In this document: positions 35,349 through 43,560 of the stretch, one piece after another
How the letters are laid out: the number at the start of each line of letters is the position of its first letter
How positions within the stretch are numbered: the stretch's first letter is position 1
Source of the DNA: Streptomyces cacaoi
GTDB lineage: Bacteria > Actinomycetota > Actinomycetes > Streptomycetales > Streptomycetaceae
DNA: 43,628 bases
Assembly (NCBI RefSeq): GCF_006539165.1
Contig: NZ_BJMM01000049.1
Coordinates: 1-43,628 of the forward strand
Direction: 5' to 3'
Position numbers and translations under genes: made by a program
The notes under the pieces: model-generated
The model's input: the letters and a program-made list of their open reading frames with translations, nothing else
Told to the model about the DNA's origin: nothing
Databases searched by the model: none

Positions 35349-36311
35349 CTACCGGGAGCGCCCGTCGGTGTCCTGCTGCCGGGTGCCGGTGGCCATCCGC
35401 TTCAACTGGCCGCGCACCAGGCTCATGTAGTGGTCCCAGTCCCAGTTCGGGCCCGGATCGTGGTGGGTGGCCCGGGGCACCTCCACGTGCCCGATGATGT
35501 GCTCACGGTCGGCGGGGAAGCCGTAGCGGGCGCAGATGCCGGCGGTGAGCTTGGCCGAGGTGCGGTACATCGACTCCGTGAAGTCGGACGGCCGGTTTAT
35601 CCAGCCCTCGTGCTCGATGCCGACGCTGCGCTCGTTGTACTCGCGGTTCCCCGCGTGGAAGGCGATGTCCAACTCCCGGATCATCTGCGTGAGCCGGCCG
35701 TCCTGCCGGACGATGTAGTGCGCGGCGGCCCGGTGCTGCGGATCGCGGAAGACCTTCACGGCGGACGCGTAGGAGCCCTGGGTGACGTGCACGATGACCC
35801 GGTCGATGGTGTAGTCGTCGGGCCGGTTCGCCAGCCGCCAGTTGCCCTGCGCCGCGGGTATCCACTCCGCGCGCGGATCGTCGACGTCGCCCTCCTCGCG
35901 CGGCTGGGTGTTGCCCGGCATGCGCCACCACCAGCGCGACAGATCCTGGTGCAGGCCGGCGCCCACCGCCGCGAGCCCCACCGCCGTGCCGCCCGCGATC
36001 AGCAGCGTCCGCCGGCTCGGCCCGCGCCGACCGCCCGAACCGCCCTGCCGTCCCCCGCCCGCTCCGGACTCCGGCTCCGTCCCCTGCCCGGTGTCCCGCC
36101 CGTCTCCGGCGTCCTGCCCCACTCCACCCTCCCGGCCGTCCCCGGCATCGTGCTCCACTCGCCCCTCGGGGCCCTCCCGGCGGTCCTCCCGGCCGTCCCG
36201 GTCCTCCCGGCCGTCCCGGCCGTGGTGTTCCCGGCCGTTCGCGCCGCCGGGCTCGTCGCCCCGCCCGTCGTCCGCCGGGTCCGCCGGTCCCTGTCCCGTC
36301 ACGTGTCCCAT
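35349..36311 (-). CDS. N-acetylmuramoyl-L-alanine amidase (Amidase_2/PGRP), exported
   Basis: The C-terminal part (about 150-305) is an amidase_2 domain that cleaves the bond between MurNAc and L-Ala in peptidoglycan: H175 in VIVHVTQGS, HYIVRQDGRLTQMI, E233 in GIEHEG, then GHVEVPRATHHDPGPNWDWD with zinc ligand H284 and the DPG. A twin-arginine-like signal (SRRTLLIAGGTAVGLAAVGAGL, about 99-120) directs export. It is preceded by an unusual 95-residue hydrophilic Gly/Asp/Arg/Glu-rich tail inside the cell before export (REDRDGREDRREG). The start ATG at 36311 fits, but the tail is low complexity and a later start is possible. It lies between the nifS-like and mnmA genes, on the opposite strand. 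Confidence 0.86.
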   Translation of the reverse strand: MGHVTGQGPADPADDGRGDEPGGANGREHHGRDGREDRDGREDRREGPEGRVEHDAGDGREGGVGQDAGDGRDTGQGTEPESGAGGGRQGGSGGRRGPSRRTLLIAGGTAVGLAAVGAGLHQDLSRWWWRMPGNTQPREEGDVDDPRAEWIPAAQGNWRLANRPDDYTIDRVIVHVTQGSYASAVKVFRDPQHRAAAHYIVRQDGRLTQMIRELDIAFHAGNREYNERSVGIEHEGWINRPSDFTESMYRTSAKLTAGICARYGFPADREHIIGHVEVPRATHHDPGPNWDWDHYMSLVRGQLKRMATGTRQQDTDGRSR

Positions 36312-36364
36312 GACTCCCTCACGCGTTCGGGCCCGAAGAGGTTCCGTCTACCCTGGAGGGCGCT

Positions 36365-37594
36365 ATGACTACTGCATCCTCGCCGGACGCACCGTCCGGG
36401 CAGCCCGCGCAGCCCTCGCAGTCCGCACGGCCCGCCGAGTCGGCGCGTTCCCCGCGGCCCGTGCCGTCCGAGCAGCCCCGGCGCCCGCTGCGTGTGCTGG
36501 CCGCCATGTCCGGCGGAGTCGACTCGGCCGTGGCGGCGGCCCGGGCAGCGGAGGCCGGGCACGACGTCACGGGTGTGCATCTGGCCCTGTCGGCCAACCC
36601 TAAGTCGTTCCGCACGGGCGCGCGCGGCTGCTGCACCGTCGAGGACTCGCACGACGCGCGCCGCGCCGCCGACGTGATCGGCATCCCCTTCTACGTCTGG
36701 GACCTGGCCGAACGCTTCCGCGAGGACGTCGTGGAGGACTTCGTCGCCGAGTACGAGGCCGGGCGCACCCCCAACCCGTGCCTGCGCTGCAACGAGAAGA
36801 TCAAGTTCGCGGCGCTGCTGGACAAGGCGCTCGCGCTCGGCTTCGACGCCGTGTGCACCGGCCACTACGCCACCGTGGTGACCCGCGAGGACGGCGGCCG
36901 GGAACTGCACCGGGCGAGTGACGCGGCCAAGGACCAGAGCTATGTCCTCGGCGTCCTCGACGAGCGGCAGCTCGCGCACGCCATGTTCCCGCTCGGCGAC
37001 ACCCTCACCACCAAGGACGAGATCCGCGAGGAGGCCGCCCGCCGGGGCCTGTCCGTGGCGAGCAAGCCCGACAGCCACGACATCTGCTTCATCGCCGACG
37101 GCGACACCCGGGGCTTCCTCGCCGACCGGCTCGGCAGGGCCGAGGGCGACATCGTCGACGAGTCCGGCACCCGGCTCGGCACCCACGAGGGCGCCTACGG
37201 CTTCACCATCGGCCAGCGCAAGGGCCTGCGCATCGGCCACCCCGCGCCCGACGGCAAGCCCCGCTACGTGCTGGACATCTCGCCCGTCGACAACACCGTC
37301 ACCGTCGGACCCGCCGCCTCGCTGGACGTGTCCGCGCTCACCGCCGTCCGCCCCCGCTGGTGCGGCACCCCGCCCGCCGGGGGCCCGCGCACCTACACCG
37401 CCCAGCTGCGGGCCCACGGCGCCGAGCGGGAGGTGAGCGCCGAACTCACCGCGGACGGCGAACTCCACGTCCGCTTCACCACCCCGGAGCGCGGCGTCGC
37501 CCCCGGCCAGGCCGTCGTCCTGTACGACGGCACCCGCGTCGTCGGCTCCGCGACGATCGCCCGCACCGAGCGCGCGGTCGCGGCGGCGGGCTGA
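36365..37594 (+). CDS. mnmA: tRNA-specific 2-thiouridylase MnmA (TrmU)
   Basis: MnmA activates uridine-34 of certain tRNAs with ATP and inserts sulfur to give 2-thiouridine. The 409-residue protein has the PP-loop SGGVDS (49-54), the catalytic cysteine C142 in NPCLRCNEKIKF, the second cysteine C241 in SHDICFI, the DQSYVLGVL tRNA-contact segment, and a C-terminal beta-barrel domain (RYVLDISPVDNTVTVGPAASL). The first 40 residues are a Ser/Ala/Pro/Gln-rich extension absent from most bacterial homologues. ATG at 36365 has GGAGGG upstream. The cysteine desulfurase upstream is the likely sulfur donor. A long perfect palindrome ends the gene. Confidence 0.95.
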   Translation: MTTASSPDAPSGQPAQPSQSARPAESARSPRPVPSEQPRRPLRVLAAMSGGVDSAVAAARAAEAGHDVTGVHLALSANPKSFRTGARGCCTVEDSHDARRAADVIGIPFYVWDLAERFREDVVEDFVAEYEAGRTPNPCLRCNEKIKFAALLDKALALGFDAVCTGHYATVVTREDGGRELHRASDAAKDQSYVLGVLDERQLAHAMFPLGDTLTTKDEIREEAARRGLSVASKPDSHDICFIADGDTRGFLADRLGRAEGDIVDESGTRLGTHEGAYGFTIGQRKGLRIGHPAPDGKPRYVLDISPVDNTVTVGPAASLDVSALTAVRPRWCGTPPAGGPRTYTAQLRAHGAEREVSAELTADGELHVRFTTPERGVAPGQAVVLYDGTRVVGSATIARTERAVAAAG

Positions 37595-37612
37595 ACTCCC
37601 GCACCCCGTACG

Positions 37613-37642
37613 GGTGAGGGTGGCGGGCCCGCCACCCTCACC
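37613..37642. terminator. Perfect 30-bp palindrome, bidirectional terminator
   Basis: Positions 37613-37642 form a perfect uninterrupted palindrome (15-bp arms, GGTGAGGGTGGCGGG and its complement, no loop bases). It sits between the convergent mnmA and LOG-family genes and can end transcription from both sides. Confidence 0.9.
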
Positions 37643-37647
37643 GCGGG

Positions 37648-38202
37648 TCACGCCCCCAGCAGTTCCAGGGCCTCGGTGCCGTCGTCCGCGAAGGACACCA
37701 GCTTGTCCAGGGGGACCGGCAGGAAGCCCTCGGCCTCCATGCGCCGCATCTGTTCGCGCAGGCCGTCGTAGAAGCCGGCGGTGTTGAGTATCACCACCGG
37801 CTTGGTGTGCATGCCGTGCTTGCGCAGTTCCAGGATCTCGGTGGCCTCGTCGAGGGTGCCGGTGCCGCCGACCATCACGACGATGGCGTCGGACCGGGCG
37901 AGCATCGCGGCCTTGCGTTCGGCCAGATCGGCGGTGACGATCATCTCGTCGGCGTTCGCGCGGGCGACGTTCTTCAGGAACTCCACCGAGATCCCGATCA
38001 GCCGCCCGCCGGCCTCCTGCACCCCGTCCGCGACCACCTTCATCAGCCCGGAGTCGGAGCCGCCCCACACCAGGCTGTGGCCCCGCTCCCCGAGGAGCCG
38101 GGCGAAGGTCCGGGCGGCATCGGTGTAGACGGCGTCGAGTTCGGCCGCGGAGCAGAAGACGCAGATGTTCAGGGGCGCGCGCAGGGAGGGTTCGAGGGCC
38201 AT
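37648..38202 (-). CDS. LOG-family (lysine-decarboxylase-like) protein, variant motif
   Basis: The 184-residue protein has the Rossmann fold of the LOG/TIGR00730 family: NICVFCSAAE, LVWGGSDSGLMKVVADG in place of GGGxxGLMG, ERKAAMLARSDAIVVM, and VGGTGTLDEATEIL. Known LOG enzymes release cytokinin bases from nucleotide monophosphates, using the motif PGGxGTxxE. Here the motif reads VGGTGTLDE, with Pro replaced by Val, so the exact activity is uncertain. The ATG at 38202 has TAGGCT 7 nt upstream (38210-38215) on the minus strand, so its mRNA is probably leaderless. It is divergent from, and shares its start codon bases with, the membrane protein gene. Confidence 0.8.
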   Translation of the reverse strand: MALEPSLRAPLNICVFCSAAELDAVYTDAARTFARLLGERGHSLVWGGSDSGLMKVVADGVQEAGGRLIGISVEFLKNVARANADEMIVTADLAERKAAMLARSDAIVVMVGGTGTLDEATEILELRKHGMHTKPVVILNTAGFYDGLREQMRRMEAEGFLPVPLDKLVSFADDGTEALELLGA

Positions 38203-40399
38203 GGCCGACAGCCTAAGCGGCGGCGCACGGGCGGGAAACGGCGGGACCGGCGCGGGGACCGGCGGCGGCCACATGGTGGTGTGCGGGGACAACGCGCTGG
38301 CCCAGCGGGTGATCAAGGAGCTGGCCGGGGTCTACGGGCAGCGGGTCACCGTCGTGCTGCCCTCGCTGCGCGGCGGGGACCACGGGCCGCGGATCGCCGG
38401 CCTGGTGGGCAGCAGACGGATGCACGTCGAGGCGGTGGAGGCGCAGGTTCCGGACGACGAGGCGCTGTTGCGCGCCGGCGTCGAGCGGGCCAGCGCGCTC
38501 GCCCTGACCTCCGGCGACGATCAGCTGAACATCCATGTCGCGCTGCGCGCCCGCCGGCTCAACCCGCAACTGCGCCTGGTGATCCGGATGTTCAACCGCA
38601 CCCTCGGCGGCTATCTGGAGAGCCTGCTGGACCGCGCGGTACAGGTGCGCAACCCCGAGCTGGACCGGGCGGCGCTGGACGCCTCGACGACCGTTCTGTC
38701 CGACTCGGACACGGCCGCGCCCTCACTGGTGGCCGCGGCCGTCGTCGGCAGCGACAAGATCGTCTACGCGGACGGGCTGATGCTCCGCGCCAAGGAGCGC
38801 ACCCTGGGCGCCGCGGCGCGCACCGACGCGCTGTGCACGCTCGCCGTGATGCCCGGCTCGGAGGACTCCGACGAGGGCGACAGCGACGAGGACATCGACC
38901 ACTCCGGCGGTCCGGGCGGCCCGGCCGCCTCCGACGGTCCGGCCGGGCAGCGGCCCGAGCCGCCCGCGCCACGCACCGGGGACGACGGCGAGGACGGCCG
39001 GGCCGCCGGGGAGCCCCGCGATCCGTCCGGCGGCAGCGGGTTCGCCGGGCTGCGCAGGTTCGTCGCCGGGCTCGGCGGCCGGGACGGGCGCGGCGGGAGC
39101 GATCCGCCGGGGCAACGCGGCGCGGCCGCCCGGGACACCCCCGTCCTGCTGCCGGACGACGCGGCGCTGGAGGGGCTGCCGGCGCAGCGCCAGGCGGTGG
39201 TGCTGGAGGCGGTGGCCCGCCGGCCGGGGGCGCAGCCGCCGCCGAAGCCCCGGCGGATGCCGTGGACGCAGGCGTTCAAGGAGCTGTTCTCGCGCCGGCT
39301 GCGCTACTCGCTGCTGGGGCTCACCGCCGTCGTCATCGCGCTGGGCGCCTTCAACTGGGTGGTCAGCGGCGACTCCCCGGCGCACGCCGGCTATGTGACC
39401 CTCCTCGACGTCTTCGGCATCAACGACCCGAAGACCGACGAGCCGCCGGACGAACAGCTCCTCCAACTGCTCGCCGGGCTGGCCGGGATGCTGATGCTGC
39501 CGCTGTTCCTCGCGGTCGTCCTGGAGAGCTACGGGGCGTTCCGCAAGGCCGCTTCGCTGCCCGACCCGCCGCGCGGCCTGTCCGGGCACGTGGTGCTGCT
39601 GGGGCTCGGCAAGGTGGGCTCGCGGGTGCTGGGAGAGCTGCTGGAGCACGAGATCCCGGTGGTGTGCATCGAGCGGGACCACGAGGCGCGCGGGATGGCG
39701 CTGGCCCGCCGCAAGCGGGTGCCGACGGTGATAGCCGATGTGACCGAGAGCGATGTGCTGGAGGCCGCACGTATCCACCGGGCGAGCGCCCTGCTGGCGC
39801 TGACCAGCAGCGACGGCACCAATCTGGAGGCGTCCCTGTACGCCCGCCAGCTCAAGCCCGAACTGCGCGTGGTGATGCGGCTGTTCGACGACGAGTTCGC
39901 GACGACCGTCTACCGCACCTTGCGCGACACCTACCCGACGGCGCAGACCCGCAGCCGCTCCGTCTCCGCGCTGGCCGCGCCCGCCTTCGCGGGGGCGATG
40001 ATGGGCCGCCAGGTGCTCGGGGCCATCCCGGTCGGCCGGCGGGTACTGGTCTTCGCCACCGTGGAGGTGACCGGCAACGAGCTGCTGGAGGGCCGCACCG
40101 TGGCGGACGCCTTCCACGCGGGCGCCTGGCGGGTGCTCGCGCTCGACCTCGCCGACCAGGCCGACCGGCGCGACGACCTGTCCATCTCGGCGCTCTCCGA
40201 GGAGGGCCCCGAGCCGGGCGGCGAGCTGACCTGGCGGCTGCGCCCCGACCATGTGCTCCAGGCCGGCGACCGGGTCGTGGTGGCCGCCACCCGGCGCGGC
40301 CTCGGCCGGCTGCTGGCCTCGTCCCCGGCGCCCGGCCCGCCGCCCATGCGCGGCTCCGGGGAGTTCGACGTCACGCGGGCGCTGCGCCGCTGGGACTGA
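38201..40399 (+). CDS. Two-RCK (TrkA-N) membrane protein, channel-like
   Basis: The 732-residue protein has an N-terminal TrkA-N (RCK-type) domain at about 25-180 (HMVVCGDNALAQRVIKELAGVYG) and a disordered acidic/Pro/Gly linker at about 220-340. Two transmembrane helices follow at about 366-388 and 420-445, then a second TrkA-N domain from about 463 (HVVLLGLGKVGSRVLGEL, Rossmann GLGKVG) with a C-terminal extension. This is the CASTOR/POLLUX or potassium-channel-like arrangement. No TVGYG selectivity filter is present between the helices, so potassium conductance is not shown. ATG at 38201 shares CATG with the opposite gene; ATG at 38273 is the alternative start and would leave room for the LOG promoter. 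Confidence 0.78.
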   Translation: MADSLSGGARAGNGGTGAGTGGGHMVVCGDNALAQRVIKELAGVYGQRVTVVLPSLRGGDHGPRIAGLVGSRRMHVEAVEAQVPDDEALLRAGVERASALALTSGDDQLNIHVALRARRLNPQLRLVIRMFNRTLGGYLESLLDRAVQVRNPELDRAALDASTTVLSDSDTAAPSLVAAAVVGSDKIVYADGLMLRAKERTLGAAARTDALCTLAVMPGSEDSDEGDSDEDIDHSGGPGGPAASDGPAGQRPEPPAPRTGDDGEDGRAAGEPRDPSGGSGFAGLRRFVAGLGGRDGRGGSDPPGQRGAAARDTPVLLPDDAALEGLPAQRQAVVLEAVARRPGAQPPPKPRRMPWTQAFKELFSRRLRYSLLGLTAVVIALGAFNWVVSGDSPAHAGYVTLLDVFGINDPKTDEPPDEQLLQLLAGLAGMLMLPLFLAVVLESYGAFRKAASLPDPPRGLSGHVVLLGLGKVGSRVLGELLEHEIPVVCIERDHEARGMALARRKRVPTVIADVTESDVLEAARIHRASALLALTSSDGTNLEASLYARQLKPELRVVMRLFDDEFATTVYRTLRDTYPTAQTRSRSVSALAAPAFAGAMMGRQVLGAIPVGRRVLVFATVEVTGNELLEGRTVADAFHAGAWRVLALDLADQADRRDDLSISALSEEGPEPGGELTWRLRPDHVLQAGDRVVVAATRRGLGRLLASSPAPGPPPMRGSGEFDVTRALRRWD
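38210..38215 (-). promoter_or_regulatory. -10 box TAGGCT for the LOG gene
   Basis: On the minus strand TAGGCT lies 7 nt upstream of the ATG at 38202, the same box and spacing seen upstream of sseB copy 1. It falls inside the first codons of the divergent channel-like gene as annotated from 38201. Confidence 0.55.
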
Positions 40400-40446
40400 G
40401 CGGGGCGCGCGGGGCCGGGATCGCGCGGGGCGCACGAGGCGCCGGA

Positions 40447-40474
40447 CGCCGGGCCGTCGGGGCACGGCCCGGCG
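40447..40474. terminator. Hairpin between the convergent channel and methyltransferase genes
   Basis: CGCCGGGCCGT (40447-40457) pairs perfectly with ACGGCCCGGCG (40464-40474) around a 6-nt loop. It lies 11 bp before the methyltransferase stop and can serve both converging genes. Confidence 0.8.
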
Positions 40475-40484
40475 CCCCGTCGGC

Positions 40485-42245
40485 CTACGCCAGGGTGAAG
40501 CGGAAGATGCCCCACGTCAGGCGGCGTGCACGGCCGCCCTCGACCCAGTGGGTGAGGCCCTTCTTCATCTGCGTCAGATAGTCCGAGCTGACCTTCTGGC
40601 CGAGCCCCTCGGCCTCCTGCCGCTCGGTCTCCTGGAGGACCCGGCCGTAGTGCGTCACCAGCTGCTCACGCAGGTCCTCGAAGCCGCCCTCGGCGCCCTT
40701 GTGCTGCTGCGCGACGAAGCCGAGGCGGGTCAGCTCGCGGGTGTAGAAGCCGGGCGAGCCCATGTCGTCGAGGTGGATGCGGTCCAGGATCGGCTGGATG
40801 TCGGCGAGCGAGGTCCCGTCGGCGGCCATGGGGTCGGTGAACACCAGCCGCCCGCCGGGCTTGAGCACCCGCCGGATCTCCTCCAGCACCCGCAGCCGGT
40901 CACCGCTGTGCAGGAAGGCGTCCTGCGACCAGACGACGTCGACGCTGTTGGCCGGGAAGGGGATGTCCTCGAACGAGCCGTCGACGACCTCGATCCGGTC
41001 GGTCAGCCCGCGTACCGAGTTCAGCTCGCGGTGCCGCTGGTTCTCGACCTCGCTGAGGTTGAGGGCCCGGACACGGCAGCCGTAGGTGTCGGCCAGATAG
41101 CGGGCCGAGCCGCCGAAGCCGGAGCCGAGGTCGAGCACGACGGAGTCCTCGGTCAGCCCGAGCCCCTCGGCCATCTGCTCGACGGTGCGGCGGCTGGCGT
41201 CGGCGATGGGTTCCTCGTCGCCGGTGTAGACGCCGACGTGGATGTCCTCGCCGCCCCACACGGAGGAGTAGAAGGCGTCCGCGTCGGGGGAGTTGTAATA
41301 ACTCCGTGCCGTGTTGACGGCCCCGCCGTACCCGCCTTCCTCCTGGTCCTCCATGCGGTATTCCTTCTCCGCGATGTGCACGAAGAAGTCCGGTTGTTCG
41401 TCCCGGTAGGTGTGCTGGAAGTCCCCGTAGGTCTCCACGCGCTGGAAACCCACTTCGGACATGAGGCGCCGCGTGTAGTCCTTCCGCAGCGGGAACATGT
41501 TGAGGTGGTACACGGAATCCGGGAACCGGTACCGCATACGGCACAGGCCCTCGTCGACGTATTCCGGTTCCACCGCGACGTCTTCGCCGCAGTAGTAGTA
41601 GGTGTGCTTGCTCGAATACCCCCGGTCGAGGATCGCGTCGTAGTTGCGCTGATCCAGGATGAGGATTCCGTCGTGCTTCAGCATGGCGTAGAACTCGGCG
41701 AGCGCCTTGCGCCGGTCGCGTTCCGAGAAGAGGTGCGTGAACGAGTTGCCGAGGCAGACGATGGCGTCGTACTCGCCGTGCACGTCACGGTTGAGCCAGC
41801 GCCAGTCGGCCTGGACGACGCGCAGGATGTGGTCGCCGTGCTTCATGCCGTTCTCGAAGGCCATGGCGAGCATGTCGGCACTGCCGTCGGCGCTCACGGT
41901 CTCGAATCCGGCCTCCAGCAGTCGCACCGAATGGAATCCGGTTCCCGTCGCGACGTCGAGTACGCTCCGAACGCCCCGCTTCCTGAGCAGATCGATGAAG
42001 AAATTGCCCTCGCTCTCCGCTCGCTTTTCCCAGTCTATGAGGGCGTCCCACTTCTCTACGAAGCTCGGGACGTACTCCTCCGTGTAGTGCCCGGTTTCCC
42101 GGACCTCGACGGGGTTGTCTCCGAATTCCTGAGCCGGTCGCGCGGAAATGACGAAACCTCCAGTTGAAGAGACGGTGGCCCTGGGCGCGGTCTCCGAGGA
42201 CAGCACCAGGCTTCGGCTCGGAACCGCGCGTGGTCTCCGGTGCAT
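40485..42245 (-). CDS. Fused glycine/sarcosine and dimethylglycine N-methyltransferase
   Basis: Two SAM-dependent methyltransferase domains lie in one 586-codon frame. The N-terminal half has EFGDNPVEVR, KWDALIDWEKRAESEGNFFIDLLRKRGVRSVLDVATGTGFHSVRLLEAGFETVSADGS and QADWRWLNRDVHGEYDAIVCLGNSFTHLFSERDRRKALAEFYAMLKHDG, which match glycine/sarcosine N-methyltransferase. The C-terminal half (from about residue 330) has VLDLGSGFGGSARYLADTYGC, WSQDAFLHSGDR and FTDPMAADG, matching sarcosine/dimethylglycine N-methyltransferase. Together they methylate glycine three times to betaine, an osmoprotectant. The fused form is known from the halophile Actinopolyspora. The first 32 codons look non-coding, and an ATT at 42149 behind GGAGG could be the true start. 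Confidence 0.92.
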   Translation of the reverse strand: MHRRPRAVPSRSLVLSSETAPRATVSSTGGFVISARPAQEFGDNPVEVRETGHYTEEYVPSFVEKWDALIDWEKRAESEGNFFIDLLRKRGVRSVLDVATGTGFHSVRLLEAGFETVSADGSADMLAMAFENGMKHGDHILRVVQADWRWLNRDVHGEYDAIVCLGNSFTHLFSERDRRKALAEFYAMLKHDGILILDQRNYDAILDRGYSSKHTYYYCGEDVAVEPEYVDEGLCRMRYRFPDSVYHLNMFPLRKDYTRRLMSEVGFQRVETYGDFQHTYRDEQPDFFVHIAEKEYRMEDQEEGGYGGAVNTARSYYNSPDADAFYSSVWGGEDIHVGVYTGDEEPIADASRRTVEQMAEGLGLTEDSVVLDLGSGFGGSARYLADTYGCRVRALNLSEVENQRHRELNSVRGLTDRIEVVDGSFEDIPFPANSVDVVWSQDAFLHSGDRLRVLEEIRRVLKPGGRLVFTDPMAADGTSLADIQPILDRIHLDDMGSPGFYTRELTRLGFVAQQHKGAEGGFEDLREQLVTHYGRVLQETERQEAEGLGQKVSSDYLTQMKKGLTHWVEGGRARRLTWGIFRFTLA

Positions 42246-42464
42246 AGCTATCCATCGGGGGCAGATCTATGCCACCAAGTCGCCCCGCCGTGCGTTAGGT
42301 TGATGTGAAAACCAGCCCCGACCAGCGGGTTTGCTCCCCCAGATTTCTGTCGCCCGGGCACCGGTGCCTGCCGCAGCAAACAGGGCAGTTGGGTATGCTG
42401 CGGACGTCAGCACGACAATTCCGTACGACTCGTGCACTCCACACCGAACTTGGCGAGACAACAC
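42246..42464. promoter_or_regulatory. Divergent control region of the betaine-synthase and mreB-like genes
   Basis: The 219-bp gap has no gene. It includes the AT-richer GTTAGGTTGATGTGAAAACC (42295-42314) and TTGGGTATGCT with TATGCT at 42394-42399 as a possible -10 for the mreB-like gene. No matching -35 box is seen. The methyltransferase side has CATAGATC as a weak -10 candidate. Confidence 0.35.
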
Positions 42465-43469
42465 ATGGCTAAGCGCACCTCGTTCAGCAGCCGTGACATC
42501 GGCATAGATCTCGGCACGGCCAACACCCTGGTGTATGCGCGGGGCAAGGGCGTGGTCCTGGACGAACCGTCGGTCGTCGCGATCGACACCCGCACCGGCA
42601 AGGTACTGGCCGTCGGCGCGGAGGCCCGTCAGGCCGTCGGCCGCACGCCCGGCACCATCACCGCCACCCGGCCGCTCAAGGGCGGAGTCATCACCGACTT
42701 CGAGGCGACAGAGGGCATGTTGCGGCATTTCATCCGTGCCGCACGCGGTGGCAGAGGGCGCGGCCGGTCACCCCGCGTCGTGGTGTGTGTACCCAGCGGC
42801 GTGACGGGTGTCGAGCGGCGTGCGGTGCTCCAGACCGCGGCCCGGGCCGGCGCCCGGGACGTGCGGCTGATCGAGGAGCCGATGGCGGCGGCGATCGGCG
42901 CCGGGCTCCCGGTGCACGAGGCGCGCGGTTCGATGGTCGTCGACGTGGGCGGCGGCAGCACGGAGATCGCCATCATCTCCCTCGGCGGCATCGTCGCCTC
43001 GCGCTCGGCCCGGGTCGCGGGCGACGCGCTGGACACCGCCATCGCCTCCTATGTGGAGCGGGAGTTCGCCATGGCGGTGGGTGAACGCACCGCCGAGGAG
43101 ATCAAGATGGCGCTCGGCGCCGACGGCCTCGTCCAGGTGCGCGGGCGGGACAAGAACACCGGGATGCCCAAGGTCGTCGATCTCACCCAGGACGAGATCC
43201 GGGAGGCCATAGAGCCGCCGCTGCGGGCGATGGTCAACGCGGTGCGGGACACCTTCGACGACTGCCCGCCCGAGCTGTACGGCGACGTGATGGAGCGCGG
43301 CATCGTCCTGACCGGCGGCGGGGCGCTGCTGCACGGCCTGGACGAGCGGCTCGTGAAGGAGACGGGCATGCCCGTCGTCGTCGCCGACGAGCCGCTCGGC
43401 TGCGTCGCCCTCGGCACCGGCCGCTGCCTGGAGGAGTTCGACAAACTGGACGCGGTCTTCGCCGCCTGA
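42465..43469 (+). CDS. MreB-family actin homologue
   Basis: The 334-residue protein has the bacterial actin signature: phosphate-1 IGIDLGTANTLVYARGKGVVLDEPSVVAID, phosphate-2 VVDVGGGSTEIAIISLGG, the MreB segment VCVPSGVTGVERRAVLQTAARAGARDVRLIEEPMAAAIGAGLPV, and the adenosine motif GIVLTGGGALLHGLDERL. MreB filaments organise wall synthesis; in Streptomyces MreB-type proteins act mainly in spore wall formation. The usual MreB, encoded in an mre-rod cluster, has a longer subdomain segment near RGRD. This copy, alone and about 10-15 residues shorter there, is probably the extra MreB/Mbl-like paralogue. ATG at 42465 is used; an in-frame ATG at 42432 has no ribosome binding site. Confidence 0.9.
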   Translation: MAKRTSFSSRDIGIDLGTANTLVYARGKGVVLDEPSVVAIDTRTGKVLAVGAEARQAVGRTPGTITATRPLKGGVITDFEATEGMLRHFIRAARGGRGRGRSPRVVVCVPSGVTGVERRAVLQTAARAGARDVRLIEEPMAAAIGAGLPVHEARGSMVVDVGGGSTEIAIISLGGIVASRSARVAGDALDTAIASYVEREFAMAVGERTAEEIKMALGADGLVQVRGRDKNTGMPKVVDLTQDEIREAIEPPLRAMVNAVRDTFDDCPPELYGDVMERGIVLTGGGALLHGLDERLVKETGMPVVVADEPLGCVALGTGRCLEEFDKLDAVFAA

Positions 43470-43500
43470 CCCGCCCCGCGCCGCCGTCCGGGCCCCTCCG

Positions 43501-43560
43501 GGCCCACCCGCGCCTCTCCGGGCCCACCCGCGCCTCTCCGGGCCCACCCGCGCCCACCGG
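43501..43560 (+). repeat. 20-bp tandem repeat, three copies, after the mreB-like gene
   Basis: GGCCCACCCGCGCCTCTCCG occurs at 43501-43520 and 43521-43540 exactly, and at 43541-43560 with changes in the last six bases. The remaining bases to the window end are C/G-rich without a visible gene. Confidence 0.9.

Noticed and set aside
42465..43469. Calling this gene mbl or mreB by name
   Set aside because: It is clearly MreB-family, but the usual neighbours mreC/mreD are absent and the paralogue cannot be assigned from the sequence alone.
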